A stretch of 43,901 nt of DNA from a virus, in IMG/VR virus record IMGVR_UViG_3300017987_000153, positions 1 to 43,901 of that record. One strand, given 5' to 3'. The position numbers and the translations under genes were made by a program. Numbering within the stretch: the stretch's first letter is position 1; the number at the start of each line of letters is the position of its first letter. Shown here one piece after another: positions 37,886 to 43,901 of this stretch. The notes below the pieces were generated by a model. That model did not search any database, had not been told where the DNA came from, and saw only the letters and a list, made by a program, of their open reading frames with translations.

Positions 37886-38170
37886 TTAACCCTCTATTCG
37901 GATTTCAAACCGGTGGCCACACTCCCGACATCGCCGCAATTCATACCCAGGCCGCCTGATTTTGGTTATGGTCGGAAACGCCCCGCATTTCGGACAAACC
38001 GCATTTTTCCCCGAATTCCCTGACCTGAAAATCCGGTCAAATCCCGGTTCAGCCTTGGTATTTTCACTTTCCGCTGGTTCGGGAATCACGGACTTTAACA
38101 CAGGCTTTTCAATAGGCTTTTTTCTGGTGGTTTTTTTCTTGGTGGGTTTTGTTTTCTTTTTTGTTACCAC
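37886..38170 (-). CDS. zinc-ribbon protein with Lys-rich N-terminus, first gene of the capsid operon
   Basis: A 94-residue protein with a GTG start. Residues 1-22 are almost all Lys, Thr, Arg and Pro (TKKKTKPTKKKTTRKKPIEK). Residues 55-94 form a zinc ribbon (AVCPKCGAFPTITKIRRPGY, then RRCRECGHRFEIRIEG). Such small zinc-ribbon proteins can act as late-gene activators or translation regulators. Its upstream region contains the 38195-38230 hairpin and the tandem 21-base repeats, compatible with autoregulation. Confidence 0.6.
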   Translation of the reverse strand: MVTKKKTKPTKKKTTRKKPIEKPVLKSVIPEPAESENTKAEPGFDRIFRSGNSGKNAVCPKCGAFPTITKIRRPGYELRRCRECGHRFEIRIEG

Positions 38171-38194
38171 GACATAGTTTCCCCCATGCTACAG

Positions 38195-38230
38195 GTTCAG
38201 GCCATAAAACGTCTTACGTATGGCCTGAAC
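38195..38230 (-). promoter_or_regulatory. perfect hairpin in the 5' region of the capsid operon
   Basis: GTTCAGGCCAT (38195-38205) and ATGGCCTGAAC (38220-38230) form an 11-pair perfect stem around a 14-base loop that itself contains ACGT dyads. No T-run follows on either strand, so it is not a classical terminator. It lies between the tandem repeats and the GTG start at 38170, so it could be an operator, an RNA regulatory hairpin, or an mRNA-stabilising 5' structure. Confidence 0.6.
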
Positions 38231-38265
38231 TTAACACGAGGTTTTGGCCGTTTTGACTATTTGAT

Positions 38266-38307
38266 GGTATTTCAGGTCAGAATGGGGGTATTTCAGGTCA
38301 GAATGGG
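38266..38307. promoter_or_regulatory. two tandem perfect 21-base repeats, probable activator binding sites
   Basis: The 21-base unit starting GGTATTTCAGGTCAG and ending AATGGG occurs at 38266-38286 and again immediately at 38287-38307, with the G-run shared in phase. A period of 21 bases places the copies on the same face of the helix. They lie between the divergent capsid operon (minus) and the 38438 promoter (plus), where a late-gene activator would bind. The activator is unknown. Confidence 0.65.
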
Positions 38308-38437
38308 GTTATTTTCGGTTGACAGGCTTTTTTAAAGATTTTTTTAGCTGTTGTTTTGTGGTTACAATTCCACTGGACACAATATGTTGTATTTATAAAA
38401 AAAAACCAAAAAAAATCACTTTTTTTGAAAATAATGC

Positions 38438-38466
38438 TTGACATCAAGATTATCATTATATATAGT
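38438..38466 (+). promoter_or_regulatory. strong sigma70-type promoter for the plus-strand island
   Basis: TTGACA at 38438-38443, a spacer of exactly 17 bases and TATAGT at 38461-38466 (five of six). It is the best sigma70-like promoter in the window. The following RNA leader of about 45 bases contains AACAGGAG before the first gene at 38522. The preceding 90 bases are A/T-tract rich and may act as an UP element. Confidence 0.75.
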
Positions 38467-38521
38467 GTAATCAGAGCGAGGGAAAAACAACAAACGCTAA
38501 CAATTTAACAGGAGAAAAAAA

Positions 38522-38728
38522 ATGAAAAAAATCGAAGACAAAATCAGTCAAAAAATTAAAAACATCAAAATTGGCGACTCTCTTAAATCTGGTGACATAA
38601 TCGCCAAGGTTGTTTCAGTCGATCACGGAAACTCCATGGTGACGGTTGAGGGACAGCCGGAAATCAGTATGTTGCATCTGCAAGACCTGATTATCGACCG
38701 TAAAGTCATCGAGTTAATTATCGGCTAA
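38522..38728 (+). CDS. 68-residue hypothetical protein
   Basis: MKKIEDKISQKIKNIKIGDS, LKSGDIIAKVVSVDHGNSMV, TVEGQPEISMLHLQDLIIDR. The central strand-rich part resembles a small beta-barrel (GDIIAKVVSVDHG). First gene after the strong promoter, with a good ribosome site (AACAGGAG). No family recognised; such genes expressed from a strong separate promoter in a prophage or phage are candidates for host take-over or immunity functions. Confidence 0.55.
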   Translation: MKKIEDKISQKIKNIKIGDSLKSGDIIAKVVSVDHGNSMVTVEGQPEISMLHLQDLIIDRKVIELIIG

Positions 38729-38833
38729 CCAAGTCAACAGTTTTACCAAAAAAAAATGGATCAAGGTTGGACGCTGGAAGACCTTAAAAAAGCCATAAAA
38801 ATTAACAAATTGTAAAAAAAGGGGTGGGAAGTT

Positions 38834-39016
38834 ATGAAAGCAAAGATTAAAAACATTATGACTGGCGATATCCTTGATGTGCAAAGCACTACGGATTCTC
38901 CTGACTCAAGCTATGGGCTTGAGTGTTGGGTTGATAACGATGGTAATAGTTATGGCCAATGCCAGTTTGGTGCGCCTTTTGGATTTGAACTCGTTGAAAT
39001 AACAGAGGCTGATTAA
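38834..39016 (+). CDS. 60-residue hypothetical protein
   Basis: MKAKIKNIMTGDILDVQSTT, YGLECWVDNDGNSYGQCQFG, FGFELVEITEAD. It looks like a small beta-sheet protein (NIMTGDILDV...YGLECWVD...FELVEI) with two cysteines, and its first residues resemble the gene before it (KIKNIKIGDSL versus KIKNIMTGDIL), suggesting distant duplication. Ribosome site GGGGTGGG. Its TAA overlaps the ATG of the next small ORF. Confidence 0.55.
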   Translation: MKAKIKNIMTGDILDVQSTTDSPDSSYGLECWVDNDGNSYGQCQFGAPFGFELVEITEAD

Positions 39017-39078
39017 TGACTATGGGCGGAAAAAGAAAAGGGGCGAACATCAACCTTGAAAAACGGAGGAAAAAATGA
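39016..39078 (+). CDS. 20-residue basic peptide in a start/stop chain
   Basis: MTMGGKRKGANINLEKRRKK. It starts in a TAATG overlap with the gene before it and ends in an ATGA overlap with the RHH gene after it. Both overlaps, plus an internal AGGAGG-like ribosome site (CGGAGGA) for the next gene, suggest it serves to couple translation or is a basic nucleic-acid-binding peptide. Too short to assign. Confidence 0.4.
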   Translation: MTMGGKRKGANINLEKRRKK

Positions 39079-39218
39079 AACAAAAAAATTACATACTCAG
39101 GAACCTGCCCCAGGAATGGAAAGAATTTAAATTCATTGCGGATAAAGAGGGAATTTCTGCCGCTGAAAAACTGAGGCGGTTTATTGTTGAAACGGTGAAA
39201 AAGGTGAAACGGTGTTGA
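39075..39218 (+). CDS. ribbon-helix-helix DNA-binding protein
   Basis: A 47-residue protein: MKQKNYILRNLPQEWKEFKF, IADKEGISAAEKLRRFIVET. A strand (YILRNLP) followed by two helices is the Arc/CopG-type RHH fold. It probably controls the promoter at 38438 or the divergent capsid operon. Its ATG overlaps the stop of the 20-residue peptide (ATGA). Confidence 0.6.
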   Translation: MKQKNYILRNLPQEWKEFKFIADKEGISAAEKLRRFIVETVKKVKRC

Positions 39219-39250
39219 AAACGAGGATCGATCAAAAAAGATTTCAACCC

Positions 39251-40570
39251 TCAAATATGCCTCATAATCTTTTCATTGGATATGTATCCGTGAAGATAAT
39301 TAACCGGATACGTATCCAATGAAAACTCCCCCATTAAAAAATCAACATCGAAATATTGCCTCAATGTCGCTTCTTTATTTTTTGCTGAAGCCGTCCAAAA
39401 TTTTTTAGTTCTGGATATTTTACCAACATTTTCAATATCTTTCTCACTACCACGCAAAGCAATCGCATCCAAAATAACACCAGATAAAGAATCCGTGCCC
39501 ATCCATTCCACCGCCCATATTGATTCGCCTTGGAAAAACACATTGCCAGGCATTGTATGTTTTTTAAGTTGATGAGAAATTGATTGTCGTCGAAAATCAC
39601 GCTGAGGCATAGGCCACAACGCCGCCGGGGTTGCAGGCATGGCCCGAAAAGGTGTAAACCCAAAAAGGCAAGACATTTTTCCCTCTCCATTAACCTTATC
39701 ATCCGCTAACCGCAATGACTCCAATAACTCTGAATAATCATCAGCAGCCTCGAATGGATACCCCACAACATTAAAAAACTTAACCTGTTCGCCATTCCCG
39801 AATTTTGATTTTTTGTAAATAAATTCAATTAACAATTCTTTTGATATCGGCTTATTAACCATCTTCCGCAGCCGTTCAGAAACCCCGTCAAGACCGATGT
39901 TTCTTATGCTTTTTTTGCACCAGTCGGTACTATCTATATCCAGGTCAAGCATCGTGAATTCAACGTCAAGCCCGTCATTTGAATAACTTTGCCCTGTAAT
40001 AATGTTTTTACGGTGCCAGGTATATGCACAGAACTTGCATTTCCGCTTACATCCAATACCGGTTTCCTGCCAAACCTGCTCTTTTTTGGTATGGTTTCCG
40101 ATTTTTATTTTGTGAAGATAAACCCCGCCTGCTTGGTGAATGTTATAGCTTTTAGACGCCTTAAATTTTTGACTTTCAGCAACGCACCCCTGCAACCCGT
40201 GGCACGAATCAATATTATCAACCACATTGCAAATAATATCTTCGCCACGACCCCACACGCAAACATCGAACCATTTTAAAAACGGACGAATATTAAGACA
40301 CCCAGCGCCACCAACAATAACTTTATAACTTCCACCCGGCCACCGCTCGCGTTCTGAAATATATGAAAACCAATCACATTGAGCGGTAATTGAGATTAAA
40401 ATAATATCGAATTTGTTAACGTTATACTCCGAACAATATCTTATATCATGCCCACCGCGCCGCAAAGCATCTGCCACGACCTCAACCCCCGCAAACAATC
40501 GGATATTAAAAGATTCCTGTTTATAATTTGCTTTCGCATAATGAGATTGTACATAAATTCCAATTTTCAT
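39251..40570 (-). CDS. radical SAM protein with cobalamin-binding-type N-terminal domain
   Basis: A 439-residue protein. Residues 1-130 form a Rossmann domain of the B12-binding type (NIRLFAGVEVVADALRRGGH, DIILISITAQCDWFSYISER, YKVIVGGAGCLNIRPFLKWF) without the DxHxxG cobalamin motif. Residues about 170-190 contain GIGCKRKCKFCAYTW, the C-x3-C-x2-C motif for the 4Fe-4S cluster that cleaves SAM, followed by a TIM-barrel-like part (KISKELLIEFIYKKSKFGN-type segment, FFNVVGYPFEAADDYSELLE). Reaction unknown. It overlaps the ParB-like gene (ATGA) and is last in the terminase operon. Radical SAM enzymes in phages can act in nucleotide or peptide modification. Confidence 0.8.
   Translation of the reverse strand: MKIGIYVQSHYAKANYKQESFNIRLFAGVEVVADALRRGGHDIRYCSEYNVNKFDIILISITAQCDWFSYISERERWPGGSYKVIVGGAGCLNIRPFLKWFDVCVWGRGEDIICNVVDNIDSCHGLQGCVAESQKFKASKSYNIHQAGGVYLHKIKIGNHTKKEQVWQETGIGCKRKCKFCAYTWHRKNIITGQSYSNDGLDVEFTMLDLDIDSTDWCKKSIRNIGLDGVSERLRKMVNKPISKELLIEFIYKKSKFGNGEQVKFFNVVGYPFEAADDYSELLESLRLADDKVNGEGKMSCLFGFTPFRAMPATPAALWPMPQRDFRRQSISHQLKKHTMPGNVFFQGESIWAVEWMGTDSLSGVILDAIALRGSEKDIENVGKISRTKKFWTASAKNKEATLRQYFDVDFLMGEFSLDTYPVNYLHGYISNEKIMRHI
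39270..39325. repeat. 21-base inverted repeat in the 3' end of the radical SAM gene
   Basis: 39270-39290 and 39305-39325 are reverse complements at 20 of 21 positions around a 14-base spacer. Both arms contain GGATAYGTATCC, and the right arm holds TTGGATACGTATCC-like self-palindromes. In plus-strand RNA the odd position is a U-G pair, so the hairpin would be continuous; in minus-strand RNA it is an A-C mismatch. It could be a terminator for plus-strand transcripts from the RHH island or a protein-binding site. It encodes EFSLDTYPVNYLHGYISNEK in the gene. Confidence 0.65.
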
Positions 40571-41112
40571 ATTTTCACCTCAAAACCGCACTTCGGGCAG
40601 GTCACAAAGCCTGTATCCTGAGAATTATTTTCCTGTTGCTGATCATCTGTTAAAGTTATTGGCTTGCCATCCTCAACCCATCCATCCAAAAACCGATCCA
40701 TATCAATATCCGGCAACGTCAGATCATCCACCAACCCTGAAATATCAACCGACATTTCGTTTAAAAACTCATACAACCCATCTTCGGTTATTTTCGCATG
40801 ATGGCTGTTTAGCCTCAACAGCTTTTCAGCCGCTTCTGCCTTGTCCTGTGCCTGTACTTCAACAATTGGAATGTCGGCTATGGTGTAACCCTGTTTTAAT
40901 AATTCCCGCACCGTAAAAAGCCTCTGGTGTCCGTCCAATAAAAAATTCTTCCAGACAAAAACCGGAAAGCTGAATCCGTGTTTTAGGATTGACCGTTTGA
41001 GCTTTTCAAACTCATCACGCTCAAGCGTTTTTAAATTGCCCTGAAAGTCTTTCAACTTGTCAATCGGGATTACCCCGGAACCCTTGCATGTTATTTTGAT
41101 TATTTTTTTCAT
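40567..41112 (-). CDS. ParB/Srx-like protein with C-terminal zinc knuckle
   Basis: A 181-residue protein from the ATG at 41112, which overlaps the previous stop as ATGA. Residues about 5-95 are a ParB-type domain (VIPIDKLKDFQGNLKTLERD, KRSILKHGFSFPVFVWKNFL, LDGHQRLFTVRELLKQGY). The LDGHQR motif corresponds to the GxHR-type nucleotide-binding box. The C-terminus has CPKCGFEV. ParB/Srx-domain proteins in phages sometimes accompany DNA-modifying enzymes or methyltransferases. Here the partner, encoded with overlap, is the radical SAM protein, so a joint modification function is plausible but unproven. Confidence 0.75.
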   Translation of the reverse strand: MKKIIKITCKGSGVIPIDKLKDFQGNLKTLERDEFEKLKRSILKHGFSFPVFVWKNFLLDGHQRLFTVRELLKQGYTIADIPIVEVQAQDKAEAAEKLLRLNSHHAKITEDGLYEFLNEMSVDISGLVDDLTLPDIDMDRFLDGWVEDGKPITLTDDQQQENNSQDTGFVTCPKCGFEVKI

Positions 41113-41324
41113 TTTTTCACTATTTTTTTTAATTTTTTTGAATAACAACTATCAAACATCCATTGTTCAATCGCATCCGTGCTAGAATACCAAGTGCCAT
41201 TAAGTTTTCTTGCCGGGAAACCCACTTGATCAACCATTCTCTTGATTGTCTCGCTTGAAATGCCGGTGAAATCTTCAATGTCCTGCATCTGAACCAATAG
41301 TTTTTTTGACTTTTCAACCGCCAT
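41109..41324 (-). CDS. small HTH DNA-binding protein between terminase and ParB-like gene
   Basis: A 71-residue protein from the ATG at 41324 (GGGG eight bases upstream; an ATG at 41339 is possible). The segment VQMQDIEDFTGISSETIKRM, VDQVGFPARKLNGTWYSSTD, AIEQWMFDSC is a MerR/AlpA-type winged helix as found in excisionases and terminase small subunits. It may bind DNA for the ParB/radical SAM pair or act in packaging. The long frame reaching 41552 overlaps the terminase gene and is not used. Confidence 0.6.
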   Translation of the reverse strand: MAVEKSKKLLVQMQDIEDFTGISSETIKRMVDQVGFPARKLNGTWYSSTDAIEQWMFDSCYSKKLKKIVKK

Positions 41325-41397
41325 CAAAACATTCCCCATAAAACAAACGTAATAATCTCTATAATTATTGCGATTATGGTTAACGGTACAAGGATTT

Positions 41398-43359
41398 TCA
41401 TTTAAACCAGCCTTTTTTTTGAGGTAGCGCATTACTCTTTTGCGCCCGGCCAGCCTTCTTTTTGGCCTGTGGTCTGCTTTCCTGCGCCTGCCTCTGCGTT
41501 TTTGGAATACCCAGGGTTTCAGCACTATTATCATCACTGACGCGCCTTTCAATACGCATCTTGATTTTCCCTAAATTCGGATTTAAAAATTCAAACGCCG
41601 CCAAAGCATACACCCTGACATCAAGCTGTTCATTCGGCCCTTTTTTTCGCCACTCGTACCCAACCAAAACGCCTTTTTTTCTGACTTCTATTTTTTCCTC
41701 ATTGGTCAACTGCTTGTAGTGCTTGTCTGTGTAATGTTCCGGAAAATGACAATACCCTGGGCCTGGGTCTTGAATTCTTAACCGGTTAAAAACAATCGTT
41801 TTACCGTCATCGACATTACAGGAGCGAAGGATCGCCCGGCCCCCCTTCTTTTTATCGCCCTGCCAATGCCCTTTATTGCAAAGGGTTCCTTGTAAAACGC
41901 CCTTTGTTGCATAAATATTCCTACGCCTCCGAGGGCCAGTGAACTTGTAAACCTCGTTTGCCAGATATCCAGAATCAACAAAAGCCGCCGCCACTCTCAA
42001 GACAACTCCATCAACCCGAACAAATGTTTTTCTCAACAGGTCGTCAATATGATCCCAAACCTCCGGCCTTTCCGCATCACCCGGAACAACCTCATAACCG
42101 AGCGACCATGTTTCAGACTCAAGGCCATGGCCGACAAACTCAATCTCAATCCTGGAATTTGCCCCACCTTGAACGTCAGCGCCTACAGTGACCACCAAAA
42201 CCTCATTCGGAATCGTACCCTCAATCAAATAATCTTCACCCCTCTGCCCCAAAGCAGACGCATTGACGGTTTCGCCCTTATCCTCAAAGGTTTCGCCCAA
42301 AAGCGTATTGATAACCGATTTTAAAACGGTGATATTTCCGTTTTTCTTTTCCCGGTTTGCCGCAAGCCACCGATCCACAAAATAAGACCATGGTCTTAAA
42401 TACGAATACGCCGCCCAAAGACAAGCCCCGATTCTCCGGGGTTTCTGTCTCGGCTTGTCATCGGGGCCGAAAAACTTGTCAAGCGCGTCCTCGTAATAAA
42501 CGCCGTCCATGGTTTGCCATCTACCGGCTTCGTCCATTTCCGGGTAATCACGATAATATAATTTGCACCCATTTTTGCATTGATAATACACGGTTTCCGG
42601 CTGGTCTTTTTCCCATTTGAAGTTTTTAAACTCAAGCCGTTGCAGCACCAAACAGTGAGGACATTCCACAAAACGGTAAAAGATCATATCAGCCGCATTA
42701 ACCGCCATTTCGATCTGACACAATCCCTTGATTTTTGGAGTTGACCCCCGAACCGACTTTGGGAACGGGGCCTGATCAAGCCGACCGTCACCGAGTTCAA
42801 CCGCCGAGCCCTCGCCGTCAATGTCCGCATCAAATGCTGACAACTCATCATAAATCGCCACGTCTTTTGTCATCCGGCGAAAGTTTCGGGCAGACTTACC
42901 GCCCTTAATGTCCAGCGTGGCGCCATGGAAAACTTTTTTCTCAACCGTATTCCACTTGGATTTATACCCGACTTTACACTTCAGCCGATCACCCAAAACC
43001 GGCACATCTCGAAGCATGGGTTCTATTTCATCGGTCGTGAAATCCTTTGCATCCCCGTCAGTCGGTTGCCAGATCGCCACGTTTCTGTTTTTCTGTTCAA
43101 TAAAATATGCTGTTGAGGCCATTAAACATTTAGTGTAGCCTATTCTGCGACTTTTCATCCAGTTGATTTCCTCAATATCATCCGATGTCATCCAGTTGAT
43201 GATGGCCACCTGGTACGGATAGCACTTCCAGCGCCCTTCGGTTCCAGATGATTCAGGGGACAGGTAAAAATTCTGATCCGCCCACTCAGCGCCAATCATT
43301 GGAGTTTTAATTTTAAAATAAGAACTTTCATATCTTGTATTATTTGCTATTAAAATCAT
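41398..43359 (-). CDS. terminase large subunit, GpA family
   Basis: A 653-residue protein. ATPase domain: WMKSRRIGYTKCLMASTAYF (Walker A-like with the adjacent signature), VAIYDELSAFDADIDGEGSA (Walker B, DE) and NFRRMTKDVAI. Nuclease domain: VVTVGADVQGGANSRIEIEF (first Asp), VAAAFVDSGYLANEVYKF (second Asp region) and the C-terminal DVRVYALAAFEFLNPNLGKI. The C-terminus is lysine-rich. It powers packaging and cuts DNA, as lambda gpA does. The ATG overlaps the stop of the small subunit as TAATG. Confidence 0.9.
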   Translation of the reverse strand: MILIANNTRYESSYFKIKTPMIGAEWADQNFYLSPESSGTEGRWKCYPYQVAIINWMTSDDIEEINWMKSRRIGYTKCLMASTAYFIEQKNRNVAIWQPTDGDAKDFTTDEIEPMLRDVPVLGDRLKCKVGYKSKWNTVEKKVFHGATLDIKGGKSARNFRRMTKDVAIYDELSAFDADIDGEGSAVELGDGRLDQAPFPKSVRGSTPKIKGLCQIEMAVNAADMIFYRFVECPHCLVLQRLEFKNFKWEKDQPETVYYQCKNGCKLYYRDYPEMDEAGRWQTMDGVYYEDALDKFFGPDDKPRQKPRRIGACLWAAYSYLRPWSYFVDRWLAANREKKNGNITVLKSVINTLLGETFEDKGETVNASALGQRGEDYLIEGTIPNEVLVVTVGADVQGGANSRIEIEFVGHGLESETWSLGYEVVPGDAERPEVWDHIDDLLRKTFVRVDGVVLRVAAAFVDSGYLANEVYKFTGPRRRRNIYATKGVLQGTLCNKGHWQGDKKKGGRAILRSCNVDDGKTIVFNRLRIQDPGPGYCHFPEHYTDKHYKQLTNEEKIEVRKKGVLVGYEWRKKGPNEQLDVRVYALAAFEFLNPNLGKIKMRIERRVSDDNSAETLGIPKTQRQAQESRPQAKKKAGRAQKSNALPQKKGWFK

Positions 43360-43823
43360 TAATCTATTTTAACCTGAATGTTGTCTATTATATTCAAGCA
43401 CTCAGCGATTGATTTTTTGGTTAAAAGAATTTCGTCCCCGGATATTTCAGGCCGATTCCGTTTCATAATCAGGGGCAGGCTTTCAAGTATCGGGACCATT
43501 TGCGCCGCCAATTTTTCAGGAACCTCAAGCGCTGCATTAACCGAGATTAACAACTTTTCTTCAATATCGTTTTCTCTTTTTTTCCTTCTGATATCTTCGC
43601 GCTTTTCGTATGCATTTAACAACTGTATTTTTGTCGACGGATCTGTATTATCGGGTTGATTTACTTGATACAATATCGGTAAGGCAATTTTACTATCACA
43701 CACCTTAGCGGAATTTCGATACCCTCCTGTTTTAAAAACAACTCCTGCTTCAGATAGCCTTTTTCTGATTGTTCGGGTGTCGAACCCGGTAAAATTTTGA
43801 AGATCAGTAATTGATGAATCCAT
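43359..43823 (-). CDS. terminase small subunit, DUF1441/Nu1-like
   Basis: A 154-residue protein: SSITDLQNFTGFDTRTIRKR is an N-terminal winged helix, SKIALPILYQVNQPD a linker, YEKREDIRRKKRENDIEEKL a long helix, and the rest (LEVPEKLAAQMVPILESLPL) a helical C-terminus. This is the layout of the phage DNA-recognition subunit that guides GpA-type terminases. Position immediately before the large subunit confirms the call. Confidence 0.75.
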   Translation of the reverse strand: MDSSITDLQNFTGFDTRTIRKRLSEAGVVFKTGGYRNSAKVCDSKIALPILYQVNQPDNTDPSTKIQLLNAYEKREDIRRKKRENDIEEKLLISVNAALEVPEKLAAQMVPILESLPLIMKRNRPEISGDEILLTKKSIAECLNIIDNIQVKID

Positions 43824-43901
43824 GTCTTATTGTAATTACATTGTTACTACAAGATGAACATTGTTTTTCAACCTTGTAAATAGCGAACTCTCGAGATTTT
43901 C
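43824..43901 (-). promoter_or_regulatory. upstream region of the terminase operon
   Basis: No gene. On the minus strand, TTGAAA is followed 16 bases later by TAGTAA, a weak promoter-like pair. The dyads TTGTAATTACATTG and TTGTTACTACAA overlap it and could be an operator. If the genome is circular, this segment would join the left window edge. Confidence 0.35.

Noticed and set aside
1-43901. tRNA genes
   Set aside because: I did not see any cloverleaf with a GTTCRANYC-type T-arm and CCA end. A tRNAscan run would be needed to be certain.

Overview
This window looks like most or all of the genome of a tailed double-stranded DNA phage or prophage with a long, non-contractile tail (siphovirus type). 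Evidence is the lambda/GpA-type terminase pair, lambda-type portal, gpW-like connector, S78-type prohead protease, major capsid, minor tail Z-like protein, tail tube, tail chaperone and an 883-residue tape measure. The GC content is moderate and the early genes are AT-rich. Several late proteins carry Sec signal peptides and the lysis genes include LLH-holin-like and M15-peptidase-like proteins. This fits a Gram-negative host, but nothing in the sequence names it. I see no integrase, CI-type repressor, tRNA or CRISPR array. Whether it is temperate, and whether the window is a complete circularly permuted genome, are open questions.

Layout. (1) 1-5.8 kb, minus strand: an early replication operon ending in a PD-(D/E)XK nuclease, a protein with an SSB-like acidic tip, a DnaC-like helicase loader and a lambda-O-like initiator whose gene contains five iterons (probable origin). 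Upstream lie an HNH gene with no usable start codon, several small Zn-binding/hypothetical genes and a small XRE regulator. (2) 5.8-6.45 kb: divergent control region with a plus-strand promoter followed by about 500 nt of strongly folded, apparently non-coding sequence. (3) 6.45-14.9 kb, plus strand: DUF2303-type genes, a DEDDy exonuclease, a second protein ending DDIPF, NinB/DUF1367-like and HNH genes and a frameshifted C5-cytosine methyltransferase. It ends in a run of very small ORFan genes separated by imperfect palindromes that look like integron attC sites. (4) 14.9-38.2 kb, minus strand: late genes, read in the order Zn-ribbon, connector, portal, protease, decoration, capsid, tail, tape measure, tail tip, fibres, lysis, tiny membrane proteins, holin. 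(5) 38.4-39.2 kb, plus strand: a short island with its own strong promoter and an RHH regulator. (6) 39.25-43.8 kb, minus strand: terminase small and large subunits, an HTH protein, a ParB-like protein and a radical SAM protein, all tightly coupled.

How it fits together. The XRE protein and the 5.8-6.4 kb region probably separate leftward replication from rightward recombination/modification transcription. The O-like protein would bind the iterons in its own gene and recruit helicase through the DnaC-like loader. The exonuclease and the two SSB-tailed proteins would process replication and recombination intermediates. The HTH-ParB-radical SAM set beside terminase suggests DNA modification or packaging control. 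The most unusual features are the attC-like elements at gene boundaries on both strands, the two reading frames that both look conserved at the methyltransferase locus, the frame-independent iterons, and the radical SAM/ParB/terminase unit.
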